From positions 434,001 to 498,000 of the forward strand of contig JAEHOE010000027.1 in assembly GCA_016858145.1 (NCBI GenBank): DNA of 64,000 nucleotides, read 5' to 3'. The translations under genes were made by a program, and so were the position numbers. This stretch comes from Edaphochlamys debaryana. Taxonomy: Eukaryota; Chlorophyta; Chlorophyceae; Chlamydomonadales. A model generated the notes under the pieces. The model did no database searches, had not been told where the DNA came from, and saw only the letters and a program-made list of their open reading frames with translations. The first letter of the stretch is position 1, and every line of letters begins with the position of its first letter. This document shows, piece after piece, positions 31,873 through 42,560 of this stretch.

Positions 31873-34491
31873 GCTTCCTGTACAGCCGTGGGGAGCAACG
31901 CAGAGGCCTGCAGGGGGCGCTGCCGGCGGGCAACAGGCCAGACATACATGTGCAGCCGTGGTCATGGCCGGCAGGCGGAGGCTTACGCAACAGTCCAGCA
32001 GAATCTTGCTGTGGGAGCTCCCGACTGGTAAGGAAGCTCCTGACTCATGAAGAGCAGTGGCAGCTCCAGCAGGGAAGGGCATGCGGCTGGGATCACCCGT
32101 TGCGCCCTCTGGAGGGCCGTGAGCGTGACGCTGGCCATCTTCGGGCGCTTAAGGGCCCTGGTGGTGACACAGCTCAGCACAACAGCGCACAGTACCATCC
32201 ATTGCAGCACAGCACAGCAAAGCACAGCACGGCACGGCACGGCACGGCACGGCTGGCCTGCGAGGAGGCGGCATGCATCCCGGCGCAGCCTTGGTCAGGT
32301 GAGCGTGTGGGATTGGAGCCGGTTGGAGCGTCTGGGGCTGAAGCCGGTTGAAGCCGGTTGCCACTTCTGGTAGCGGGTCAAAGAGGGGCACACGGCAAGC
32401 AAGAGGTCTGGGGCGGGGCCAAGGACGGGGAAGGGAGCTCACTGCTAGCAAGGTGCCTGGCGTGCCAAGGAGGGGGAGCGCCCTTGAGCCTAGTCTGTTC
32501 GCTCGCGTGGCTTTGGTCCGTCAGCTGGGAGGTCGCGCTGTGGGTCCCCATGCTGCTGCCAGGGTGTAGCGGTCCGGGGGCTGGCGGTGCGGGGCGGCCT
32601 GGGCGGAAGGTGGGGACGCGGGCCGCAGGCAGCGCCAAATGAAGGATGCGGCTAGTGCGGAGGAGGGCCACGTCCCTCCGCGGCTTTCCGCGCTCCCGCT
32701 CCCCCGCACTTGCCCTTCCTTACCCTCGCCCGCCCCATCACAATATTGTAGGTTGACGCACACGGACGTCCCAGAGGCTGGCCAGGCGGGGGCTCCTCAC
32801 CGCCAAGTTGGAGGGCCTCGGCCTCGGCTGCTTCGGCCAGGGCCGGCGAGGCCCGCTGGGCGCCGCCCGTAGCCACACAAGCGACTTCTCTGAGGCACTT
32901 AGCGACCGCCTGGGGCGCCGCTGGGCGCTTCCAGGAGCAGCGCGGCGGTCAGGGATGGGCTGGGCCTGGAGCGCGGCGGGGGCCAGGGTGGGATAGGGTG
33001 GAGGGCTGTTGCTGCGGGGTGCCCGGGAGCTAGGTCTGAGGTACCCACGATATGAGGCGGGCTGTTGGTGCAGGGCGCCCGGTTGTAGGGGTGCAGGTAG
33101 ATACGGAGTGTTACTGACGCTGGGCACGATGGACTCTGGGCACGATGTGAGGGCCGGGGGGACAGGTTCAGGAGTGCAGGTGCGGTACAGCCATTCAAGC
33201 GACGCAGGCAGCAAGGGCTGTTGGGGAGGGGAGGGGCATCGCCCGATCCTGCTTCTGGTGTATGCAAGCCACTTGCACATGCTGGGCAAGCTTTCGGACT
33301 GTGGGCTTTGCACAGAAGCGTGGAGAGCTTGCGCAGCAGTAGAGCTGGTGGAGCAATAGACATGAGGGAGCTGGTACTCTACACACCGGATTGGAGGTGT
33401 GACGCCGGGGACAGAAGGGCTCAAGGCGGAATGAATCTGAAGCAGAAGTTGTGCCTCACGAGAGTGCTGCTCAGGCCAGTGTACGTAAATACGAAATGCA
33501 TTGGACCGGGCAGCGTGAGTCGTCCAGAAGTAGTAGTAGCTTTACAACTTTAGGGCCCCTCAGGCGGTCCTCACTCTTCGCCACAGCGTCGACCCACCCC
33601 CGGCTCTGTTGCGTGCCTCCATGCCTCGATGTATGCTCTCTCATTACGGGCTATCATCCACATCCCCTCGGTGGCATCGTGGCGCCGATAACTGAGCACA
33701 GAGCAAGGACCAACGAGCGCGCAGCTGGGCCCTTGACCCTCCACACAGATCTGACGCTGCAACATATTATAGCCTCATCACGGCAAGCACAATAGCGTGG
33801 TCTACCTTATTTGTGGCCCCTGCATCTACAGTAATGCATTCCCGTGCAGTGAGGACCAGCACACGCCAATGGCACCTCAGCTTCCAACACTCTTCGTCCC
33901 TCAACAGCATACCCGTCGTCTGTCGGCCACACAAGCATCGCCTCGCATACCGCCAATCAGCATTCCATCATCGCCCTCATAGTAGCTGTCCTGCCACGAG
34001 TTAAGCTGCTCCGCAGCTGCACAGCGTTGGAGCCTGACTTGTGCGGCAGGTGTACGACATCTCTTCCGTCATGGACACCCTCTTCAATCTAACATGTCCT
34101 TGCCTACCTTTATGAACTCCACCCTTCGCCGCAAACTCTGACTGGCAACAGAAAGCCTCGTCTTGAAGCTGCATACCCGCCCCACCCCACATCGGTCCAT
34201 TCTGCAAGTGGATAGTGATGTGGTGGATAGTAGTGGTATGGGATACATATCCATCCTAGCATGTGTGGCATGCTGGAACCTTGCAACCGCAACCGCCCAA
34301 GCCCGTTGGCATTATTGCGTCCCGCCAGGCCCTACCTCTCACCGCACAATTAGTAGGATCAAGAATGAGGCCTTACCAGTACTCTGCAACTGGGGGTCCC
34401 TGTCAACCCGAAACCATGACTGTTTATAAAGGACGCTCACACCAAGGGAACCCTGCACCGAAAGAGGTGTTCACTCTTCCTGTATGTGTTA
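31873..34491. other. Intergenic stretch, no supported gene
   Basis: An open frame on the minus strand (33424-32738) starts with TTG, is Pro/Ser/Arg-rich and lacks recognisable domains. A short Ala/Glu-rich piece in another minus frame around 32750-32880 (ASPALAEAAEAEALQLGG) may be an isolated exon. GC drops after 33450. A compound pentamer repeat lies at 32195-32262. Nothing else can be supported. Confidence 0.4.
32195..32262. repeat. Pentamer tandem repeat (CAGCA/CGGCA)
   Basis: Consecutive GCACA and then GCACG pentamers resemble the array at 27487-27532, in the same order and orientation. It lies in non-coding DNA. Confidence 0.85.
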
Positions 34492-34496
34492 TTACA
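34492..34496 (-). terminator. TGTAA polyadenylation signal (minus)
   Basis: TTACA on the plus strand lies 171-175 bp beyond the stop of the first giant membrane paralogue (34667), giving a short ordinary 3' UTR. Confidence 0.6.
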
Positions 34497-34666
34497 AAGC
34501 CGTCTAGTCACCGCATGCATGCTGAAGGCAGTCAAGTTGTCCTCCTTGAGTCCGTCAATTTCAACCAGCCAATCTCAGTCGTTACCCTAGCACCCCAACC
34601 ATTCGACACGCACGTAACAGACTGCTTCCCCCGAACCCGTCACCGAGCGAGACTGTAAAAAGCAGC

Positions 34667-37600
34667 CTAGCAAGCCGCCAGCGGACGAGCCGGCACAAGC
34701 GCCCGCGCTGGCGCTGGCGCCCGTGCCGGGCCCACCGCAGCTCCCGGCTCTGCTGCCGCACTCGAGATGGAGAGCCTGGACAGAGATCCCCGCGGGCACG
34801 GTGCCGCCGAGCCGTTCACGGTTCCCGCACGCGACCAGCCCCAGGCCCCGGCGGCGGCCGTAAGAACGGTCATGTTGGCCGAGCTACCCGCGGCAGCATC
34901 CTTGGCCGTAGGAGCGGCAGCGCCGCTGCCGGTTGCGTGGCGGGCAGTAGAGTTGTGGGAGTAGGGCTGCGCATTGGCGGCGGTGAGGAAGCTGTCGAGT
35001 CGGTAGTGGTGGTGCAGGCGAGGGCGCCGGGTGCCGGAGGAGACAGGGTGCGGCCGGGTGAACGTGAAGCCGTCGCCGTCTGCGGCGGCGCTGGCGTTTG
35101 CGTTGGCGCTGGCGGCGGTAACCGCCACTGGCAGCGGCGGCGGCGGGGCGCTGGCAGCGTTGCCGAGCAGAATGGCGTCGAGAGCGCCGCGGTCGGCAAC
35201 AGCAGCTGCGGGTGTCGGCGGCGCCGGAGTGCTGGCGGAGCCGAGCAGTGCCTCGACGGCGACGTCAACCGAGACCCGTCCCGCTGCCGTCGGCGCCGCC
35301 GCCGTCGCCCTGGCGTTGCCGCTGCCACTCGACGTCGGCGTGTTCACGCCGACGCACAGACCGCTGCCGAGCGCCCAAGCCACCCAGTAGTCATCAAGGG
35401 AGCGCCGCTGCGCGGCCGGCCCGGCGGCGCCGTCAGGACTACCTGACGGCGGCGCCGCCAGCGCGGCCATGGCCGCCGCCGCCGCGGCGGCAGACATGGG
35501 CTGCAGCAGCAGCGCTGCTGCCGCCGCCGCCGCCGTGGCGGCGGCGCCGCTGACAGTCTCGGCGTGGGACCATTTGCGGTCGGGAAAACCGCTCTGAACA
35601 CCGACGCCGCCGCGGGGAGCGTGCCCAGCTGGCGGCGGAGGTGAGGCCCGCTGCGACGGCCCCGGCGGGCCCCGCAGGTCCGGAAGCGACGTCACCTTGT
35701 GTAGCCTCTCCGCTGGCTGGCCGTGACCGGATGAGTCATGCTCGTCACACGCTTGACCGGTGCCCCGGCAGGCCCCCATCAGCTCCCTGGCTACGCCTGG
35801 CGACACAGGGCCAAACGACGGTTCGCCTTCGCTGAGCACGACGTCTTGGGCCCCGCTCAGAAGAGCGTCGAGAATGCCGGCAGCGTCCGGCGACGTGTTT
35901 GGAGGGGGTGGTGCCTGGTCCGTGGGTGCGTCGTGGGTGGCGTGCTGGCCCTCCTCGTGGATGGTGTCAAGAGCTGAGCCGCCGCCGAGGCCGGAGCCAC
36001 GGAAACCGGAGGAGGAGCCAGCGGCGCTCACTGCGGCTGAGGTGCCTAGCGCGGGGTCCCAGTACCAATGGGACTGGGCGCGTGGCCGGCGGGCCTTGAC
36101 GGCGACGGCGGCGGCTGCGTTGACGGCGGCAGCGCGGGAGATGCGCTGGGGCACGTGGCGGGGGCTGCCGGCGGCGGCCTGCGGCGGCGGAGGCTGTGCG
36201 GCGCTCCACACGCCGCCGCCGCCGCCCGCGCCAAAACGCGGAGTCCCCACGGCGGCGGCGGAGGCGGTGAGGGCGGCGGCGGACGAGCTGCGCGCTGGCA
36301 GGCAGTGCATGGGGTGCGGAGGGCGCCAAGCGGCGCCCGTGGCACTTCCATCGGTGCTCGCACTGCCCAGCCGAGAGTGGTGGACGCTGTGGGGGCGGGC
36401 CACAAGCGCCGCCGCCCACGCCGGCACGGCGCCGGCGGAGGCGGTAGCTTCCGGGCTGTTGCTGCTGGCGGGGACAGGAGGCGTATGCCCGCTGGGAGCC
36501 AGCGCAAGCGCAGGGGCAGGGACGACGCCGACCGAGCTTGAGCCCCATGCCGACGGCGGCAGCGGCGGCGGCGGCGCCAGTCGTGATCGTACGGCATTGG
36601 CTGCGGCCACGGCCACGTCCATTGATGTACGGGGGCTGCCGTACGGTGACGCGACAGGCGGGCCGAACACAACCGGTGGCTGTGATCCGGCTTCGCCCGA
36701 CGGCTCGGGGAAGGGGCGCAGGGCTGATATGGGTCGGCTGTTCGTGCCGCCGGCGGCGCTACCGCCAACTGCCGTACGAACAACACCCAATGGGCCATGC
36801 AGGGACGGCGCCGACCCATAATCCACTAGCGCATGCGAGACTTGCTGGGATGAGCCGTTGCTCGAGACTGCACTGGTATAACCCTCAAGGTACACGCCGT
36901 ACGCCGCGTTGCGGTACAGGCCCTGGTCATACGCCGAATTTTTATCCGCCAAATCGTACGGTGCCGTGAACGGGCTTTCGTACTCGTTCATGTCGTACGC
37001 CACCTCGAGTGGCGGCGTCGTGGGCAGGCCTGCGCCGCCGCTCGCGCGGGCCGCCTGCGGGCACGGGACAGGCAGGGACCTTGGTGTCAGTGGGCGTTAC
37101 ACGCACCAAGCCCAGCAGTGAATCCTACCCTCTTGGGCCACCAAGGAGCAAAAGCGTGATCGGGGATCGCGCAAGTGTGTAGCTGCCAGTTGAGACGTGC
37201 AGTTGGCAGGCCTAGGTAAAATATACCTCGAGTTCCGAACACCCTGTGTTGACAGCCCCCACGCACCTCCCGGTCTGTGCCGACTGCCGCCACTGCCGCT
37301 GCCGCTGCTCGTCCAGCATCCACTCCGCCGACGTGCCGTACACGACCGCTGATAACGTCAGCCTCGTCCACGTTCGCCAGGTACATGTAGTTCAGCTCGT
37401 CCCGCCACGCGGGCAGCTGCCACGCCCGGTAGTTGCCGCAACGGCTGGCGCCGCCGCCTCCGCCCAGCCTTAGTAACGGGGCTGACCCAGTCTCGTCCAG
37501 ACCGTACGCAGCGAAAGGGTCAACCGCATCATTGGCGGCGGAGGCGGCCCCGGCGACGGTGGCGGCGGGGCGAGGGGTCCAGGGAGGCGGTGCTGAGGCA

Positions 37601-39408
37601 GGCAGAGACTCGGAACGCGAGAGCGGAATCGCACAGGCGTGGGTCGAACGAGGCTGCAGGCCAAGGGGGTGCAGGGGCAGGGGCTGCAGGCGGGCTTGGC
37701 AGGGGCCGGCAGCTCCCAAGCTCGGAGGAATCCCTGCTGGCAAGCAGTTGCCTCGAAAAGGGGGCGAGCAGAGGTCCGAGGAGCGATTTTCCGCTGAGCT
37801 CGCTCCGAGCTCGGCCGCCGCCTCAGCCACCGCCGCCAGGACCGCCCCACAGGCGCGCCGCCGCCGCGCGGCAGCCCGCTCGACCATAGACTCCTGCGCC
37901 CATGCCTCCGCCGCGCCGTCCAGCTGTCCCTCTCCCGCGCCCGGCCCCCCTCGCGCGAGGTCGAAGCTCGACCGGTTCAGCTGCAGGAGGCCGCCGGTCG
38001 AGAACCCGGTAGCACCGAGCTGGTTCGTCAGTGGCCCCAAGGTGATGTCACGTGCGCCACCCAGGCCGGCCAGGTCAAAGCTGTGGCGGACCCTCGCCGC
38101 CGCCGCTGTGGGGCCGGCGGCGGGTGTGCTTGGCGGCAACGACGAGAGGGGGCCGCCGTCACGGGCTGGGTTCGCGCCGGTAGCGGGTCCCAGGCCCAAC
38201 AGCCCCCGCTGGCACTCGAGTGTTGCACCCAGGGGCTGAGCGCTTGCTGCATCTCTTGCAGGTGCGATGAGGGAAGAGCTGGCGGCAGCAAGGCTCGAGC
38301 CCAGGTGGGCGCTGGCGAGCTCCGTGAGGCTGAACTCCTGGGCTGCCGAACCGGATTGGGGAGGGTGGGTGCCATCTTGGTCCGGGTCCCCGAGGGCCAA
38401 TGCTCGCCCCTCTGAAGGTGCCATTGCCACCGCTGGGCCGAACGGCGATGCAATGTGGGTCGAGGGCTCGGAGTGCTCTCTCGCCTCCTCCAGTCGTGCC
38501 ACCGTGCTCCACGCAACCAGAGCGCTTGCAGCAGCAGCGAAAGCGCCGTGTGTCGTGGGGGGCTTGAACTGTAAGGCCCCCGAGCCCTCAGGGCCTTCAG
38601 AGCCTGGGAAGCTGCAAGCGCTCCGGTGGAAGCTGGGTCCCGGGCGAGCGGCTTGGTCCAAAGCCGAGAGGGAGTGCTGGTGCTGCTGCCGGCCATCGTC
38701 CGCTGCTGGCGCCATCGGCGGCGGCGACGGCAGCGGCAGCGGCAGGAAGAGCACCTTGCCATGCCCATGGGGCATCGCCAGCCGCAAGTACGAGCGGCAC
38801 GTCACGTCGTACGTCACGCGTGTCAGGCAGACCGAGAGGTCTGCCAGTACGGCGATGAGGAAGCTCGTCCGGACGAACCCGGATGTGCCGGTAGGGCTGA
38901 CGGCCCACGCGACCATCACTGCCGCTGCATGCGCCACGCTGAATGCGGCGTTGACCATGACGGGGTGTTGACTGTAGATTGGGCTGTAGCGAGCCGGCAG
39001 TGCCGCGATCAAAGCGCCGAGCATGAGCAGAAGGTTGGAAGCCGCGGCCATAGCAGCACCAGCCAGGGCGAGCGGTGGCAGCCCAGGTAAGCTCGCGAGG
39101 AGGGGCGTGGCCGATGTCGGGGGAGGGTAGAGATGGGTCAGCGGGAGCACGGCAGCGCCCAGCAGCGCCATTATGCGCCCCGCCAGCACGCGGTGTCGAT
39201 AGGAGGGCTGGATGCGTCGCTGGGCTAGCTGAACCACGTCTGCGCGAGGGTAACCATTGGCGGGCGTGTTGGGCTTACTCAGCGGGTGCGTCGGCGCGTC
39301 TTTGACCCCCCTGAACCGGGCCCACCTTTGGGCAGGAAGCACGGATGGCACGCGGGGAAGACGGGGCCCGTGCTGGTCGGGACTGACGATGGAGCTGCAT
39401 CACAATGA
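34667..39408 (-). CDS. Giant-tailed multi-span membrane protein, paralogue 1
   Basis: Exons on the minus strand: 39408-39326 (likely exon 2), 39239-37267, 37054-34667 (stop). An upstream exon with the ATG is unresolved; ATG GCT at about 39587 is a candidate. At least 1,480 residues. Four hydrophobic helices lie near the N-terminus: VLAGRIMALLGAAVLPLTHL, LAGAAMAAASNLLLMLGALI, VAHAAAVMVAWAV and a last helix followed by LTRVTYDVTCRSYLR. LPARYSPIYSQHP follows the second helix. The rest is Ala/Gly/Ser/Pro-rich and probably disordered, with islands shared with the paralogue at 58440: GFSTGGL, VDEADVISGRVRHVGG, LEVAYD, SYGS-like SPYGSPRTSMD, RPRAQSHWYW, EPSFGPVSPG, AETVSGAAATAAAAAA, FTFTRPHP and RPRLHHHYRL. 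I do not recognise the family; a membrane scaffold or signalling role is only a guess. Confidence 0.8.
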
Positions 39409-42030
39409 CTGGGTAGTCAGCCGCGCGCCCCGCGCTAGTTGATGCTTACGAGCTACTCTATAACGTCAAGCCCACCTGGCACGATAGCCGGTATTGACCA
39501 GGCTGCAGCGCTGGAGTCCGACGTCCACGATGAGAGGGCGCTTGCTCGCACGCCTCTTCCATCCCCCGTGCTGCTACACTGTGAGCCATGAACGACGTAG
39601 GGGGGCGCTATGTCGCGGCTGGGACTCATTTTCAGGCCACGCTGCCCTAATGGCGCCCACTGTCCAACACAGCCGCTATACCTTCATTGCGCGTGAACAG
39701 CATGAGTTGACTGAAGAGGAGCGGTGGAGAGCAGGACGCAGCGATAAAAAGTCATGGTTCGCGGGGATGTTTGTCAGCTTTGTCCTCCGACCGCGCGTAG
39801 CACCGATGTCCAAGCGCACAGCGCGCTGAAAGTAGTCTAAGGGTACTGGGATGCGCTGGCAACATAAAGGCGGATACGGTTTTGCTGATCCCAACCGGTG
39901 TCGCACGCCCGACCCCGTCTCTTTCGGGAGCTTGTAAGTCGCGTACGCATTCACAAGTGTCATAACCACTCGCAGCAATGCGTTTCCCTCAATGAATGAC
40001 TCAGCCCCGCGTGTGTCAATCTTCACATCGCCGCTAGGATCCCAGAGGATGTTTTACGCAAGCCGTTCAGTCCAAGCCCACACTCTGATTTGGGTGTAGG
40101 CGGCTGCTGATCAATTCGTTAGCGACACCGCAAGTAAGGTGCAGATCCCTCGCGGGGTGGGCGGCGCAGAGCGTGCGTGTGGAGTCAGTCGGGCGCCGGC
40201 GGCCCCGAGCGGCAGCCCCTTCGCCCCCCGCCCCTTTGCAAGCTGCATCCCCGACTACATCGACCACATTGTCATTCGCGCGGGCGCTAGGGCGCGGGCA
40301 CTAACTCCTCCTGCTCCAACAGAGGTTACCGATACAACGCCAGAGGAGCCGATCGTGTGTCCAGACCCCACGGCCAACCTCAGCCTGCCCCAGCCACTTG
40401 AACGCCTTTGCCCCGGCCGTCCGACGTGATCAGCCAACACCTCAGGTTCTACAACACCACAGGCGATGGGACCGGGGACATGCAACCACTGCGGCCCACC
40501 CTGGCGGCCCACACAGCACCGCCGTCGTCCATCACAGGCCCCATTGAGCAGCTCCCACGCCATCTTGTGCGTCCCGGCACCACTGCCCCTCGGGCCTTGG
40601 CGCGGCTTCGCAACCCCACCCCGCCAAGCCCCTCCCCGTGACCACACGCATGGCCTGCACCGCGCCACCGCAAAACACTGGGCGGAAACCCCTGCACGGA
40701 ACCCTGCACGTGCTCCCCTGCCCCTGCACGTTCACCCCCTCTCCCCCGCTGCAAAACCCTTCCGCACATCACCTTATCCCGGCCCCCGCGCCTGCACGCC
40801 CGTCCTCGTTCTTCCCAAAGCAGTGACGTAAATCTCCCTCCATTTAGCCCCATGGTGCCAGCCATGCGGTCCAACCGTTTGCCTAATACCGAAATAACAA
40901 CGGCCAAGAGCCACAACCATGGCCTTATAGTATCCTGCGCCTGATCTACATCAAACCTCGGACCCCCGCTGAGACAATGCGGCCAACCAGCAGCATATCC
41001 CTCCTCCCAAGCTCCCATCCCCGGGGCTGCAGCTTGGCACCGTGCGAAACAGCGCAAGCAGTCAGGCGCGAGAAGACCAAAATGCGAGGGACCCGCTGCA
41101 GCCTGAGCAGCCTAAGCTCACCAGGGTCAGCAGCTCCGCCGTCGTCCCAGCTACACATCATCCCAGCCGGCTGTGCAGGGAGGGGTGCCAGGGAGCGTGG
41201 ACGGCTAAGGCGGCGGGGAAGGTGGAGACAGGTGGCGAATCAACGGCAGGAGGTGGAGGCGATGGGGGTAGAAAGGGGGCAGCGGGGGTAGAGACGGTAG
41301 CAGCGGCGGGAGGTGAAGGGATTTACGGTGAGAACAACTTGGCGAAGAGCCTCATTGTTACACCGCGGCAGTGAGGGTCCATGCAAGAGGAAGTTCAGTC
41401 CCTGACACTCCCGGACCCTGCCCGGACCGTGCACTTCGGTGCCCCAGTCATGCCCTCCCCATAGCCCCATCCCCGGTGTCCAGGCGACGCTGATGGGTGA
41501 CAGACAGGGCGGCAGGCCGGGCAAGTCCTAGGAGAGCCCGATGGTACGGCACGGCTGTGGGAAAAGGTCTCGTGTGCTGGGAGGTGCGGAGACGCGCCGG
41601 CGGATGATCAGGGGCAGCGGCCTCGGGGCCGCAGGGGCCAGGGGTACGCACGCACTGGAGGACGGTCCGGGAAGCGACTGATCCGGAGGAGGGGGCGGGG
41701 GAGGGGCGGGGAGAGCGGCGGGCGGGGACCGGGGAGGCGGTACATGAGGCGGCGGCGGGGGAGGAGGCGGGGATGGGGGGCGCCGGGGCCGGGTACTCAC
41801 GTGCAAACTTAAGCATCAGGGATGAATGCAGAGATCCGCGGGGGCGAACGGGGAGAGAAGGTGTCAATTTTTTCCTTCACGAAGTGGGGACGATGTGGTG
41901 TTGAGGGGCGTTGAGGGGCGTGAAGAGGGCATGTCGGGGAGCGCCAGAACGAGTCCATCAGGCAAGAGCGGGCAAGAGCGGACCATGGAACGGGGCCCCG
42001 CACACTGCCCCTTCCAACGAGTTCACCCCT
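39409..42030. other. Intergenic stretch
   Basis: The first 200 bp should hold the 5' exon of paralogue 1. The remainder (39600-42030) has only short frames of no recognisable character. A minus-strand TGTAA at 41358-41362 could end a transcript starting near 42210, but I could not build coding exons connecting them. Confidence 0.4.
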
Positions 42031-42210
42031 TCAACCCGCCTCGCCCCCTTGCTTGCCACTATAGTTGACGCTGGCGGCTGACAAGAGACGGCCCAACAGT
42101 GCGGCACGGCCGTACGCCTGTACGGAAGCCCACAGCACTCGCGCCAGGTAGGTCAGCAGGCAGACACACAGTGCGAGAACCATTAAGCTTTCTCTTTGAG
42201 CAGGGGCCAT
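42031..42210 (-). CDS. Possible small hydrophobic protein
   Basis: The ATG at 42210 encodes 59 residues with one hydrophobic segment, SLMVLALCVCLLTYLARVLW, followed by a small basic Ala/Leu-rich part. It is divergently placed 350 bp from the filamin/RRM gene. It could equally be the first exon of a longer gene (a donor-like GTGGCA lies near 42060) or a chance frame. Nothing confirms expression. Confidence 0.25.
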   Translation of the reverse strand: MAPAQRESLMVLALCVCLLTYLARVLWASVQAYGRAALLGRLLSAASVNYSGKQGGEAG

Positions 42211-42560
42211 TGACTTCACTCGCGAGGGGTCCAGCCTCCGCTTTTCCCTGGGCCTGCGCGAGGCCAACAACCTGCATCGCGCTCCCCGACCCGCCGCAGA
42301 GGCCTGGTGCTGCCGCGCGGCCTCGGTCGATTATCAACGAAGTTAGCTACGAGCTGGAGCGACTTGAGGCGCAGTGAGGTGCCGCCTCGGCGGCCCTTGA
42401 CCGCGAGGTGCGCCGCTGGAGTCTTGCGGATTGTTGGCTGCCCAACGAAACAAGAGCTAATACCGATGCTGCCCTGTCTATGACCGCAGGCGTTGGGCGG
42501 CAGGCACATCAGCAGCGGAAGTCAGATCTCCTCTAGGCCTAAGCGCAGCGCCAAAGCGAT

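Noticed and set aside
32738..33424. 228-codon minus-strand frame
   Set aside because: It begins with TTG and lacks recognisable features. No splice signals connect it to a start.
34937..36821. Several long plus-strand frames over paralogue 1
   Set aside because: They are antisense shadows of GC-rich Ala/Gly codons. The conserved motifs shared with paralogue 3 are on the minus strand only.
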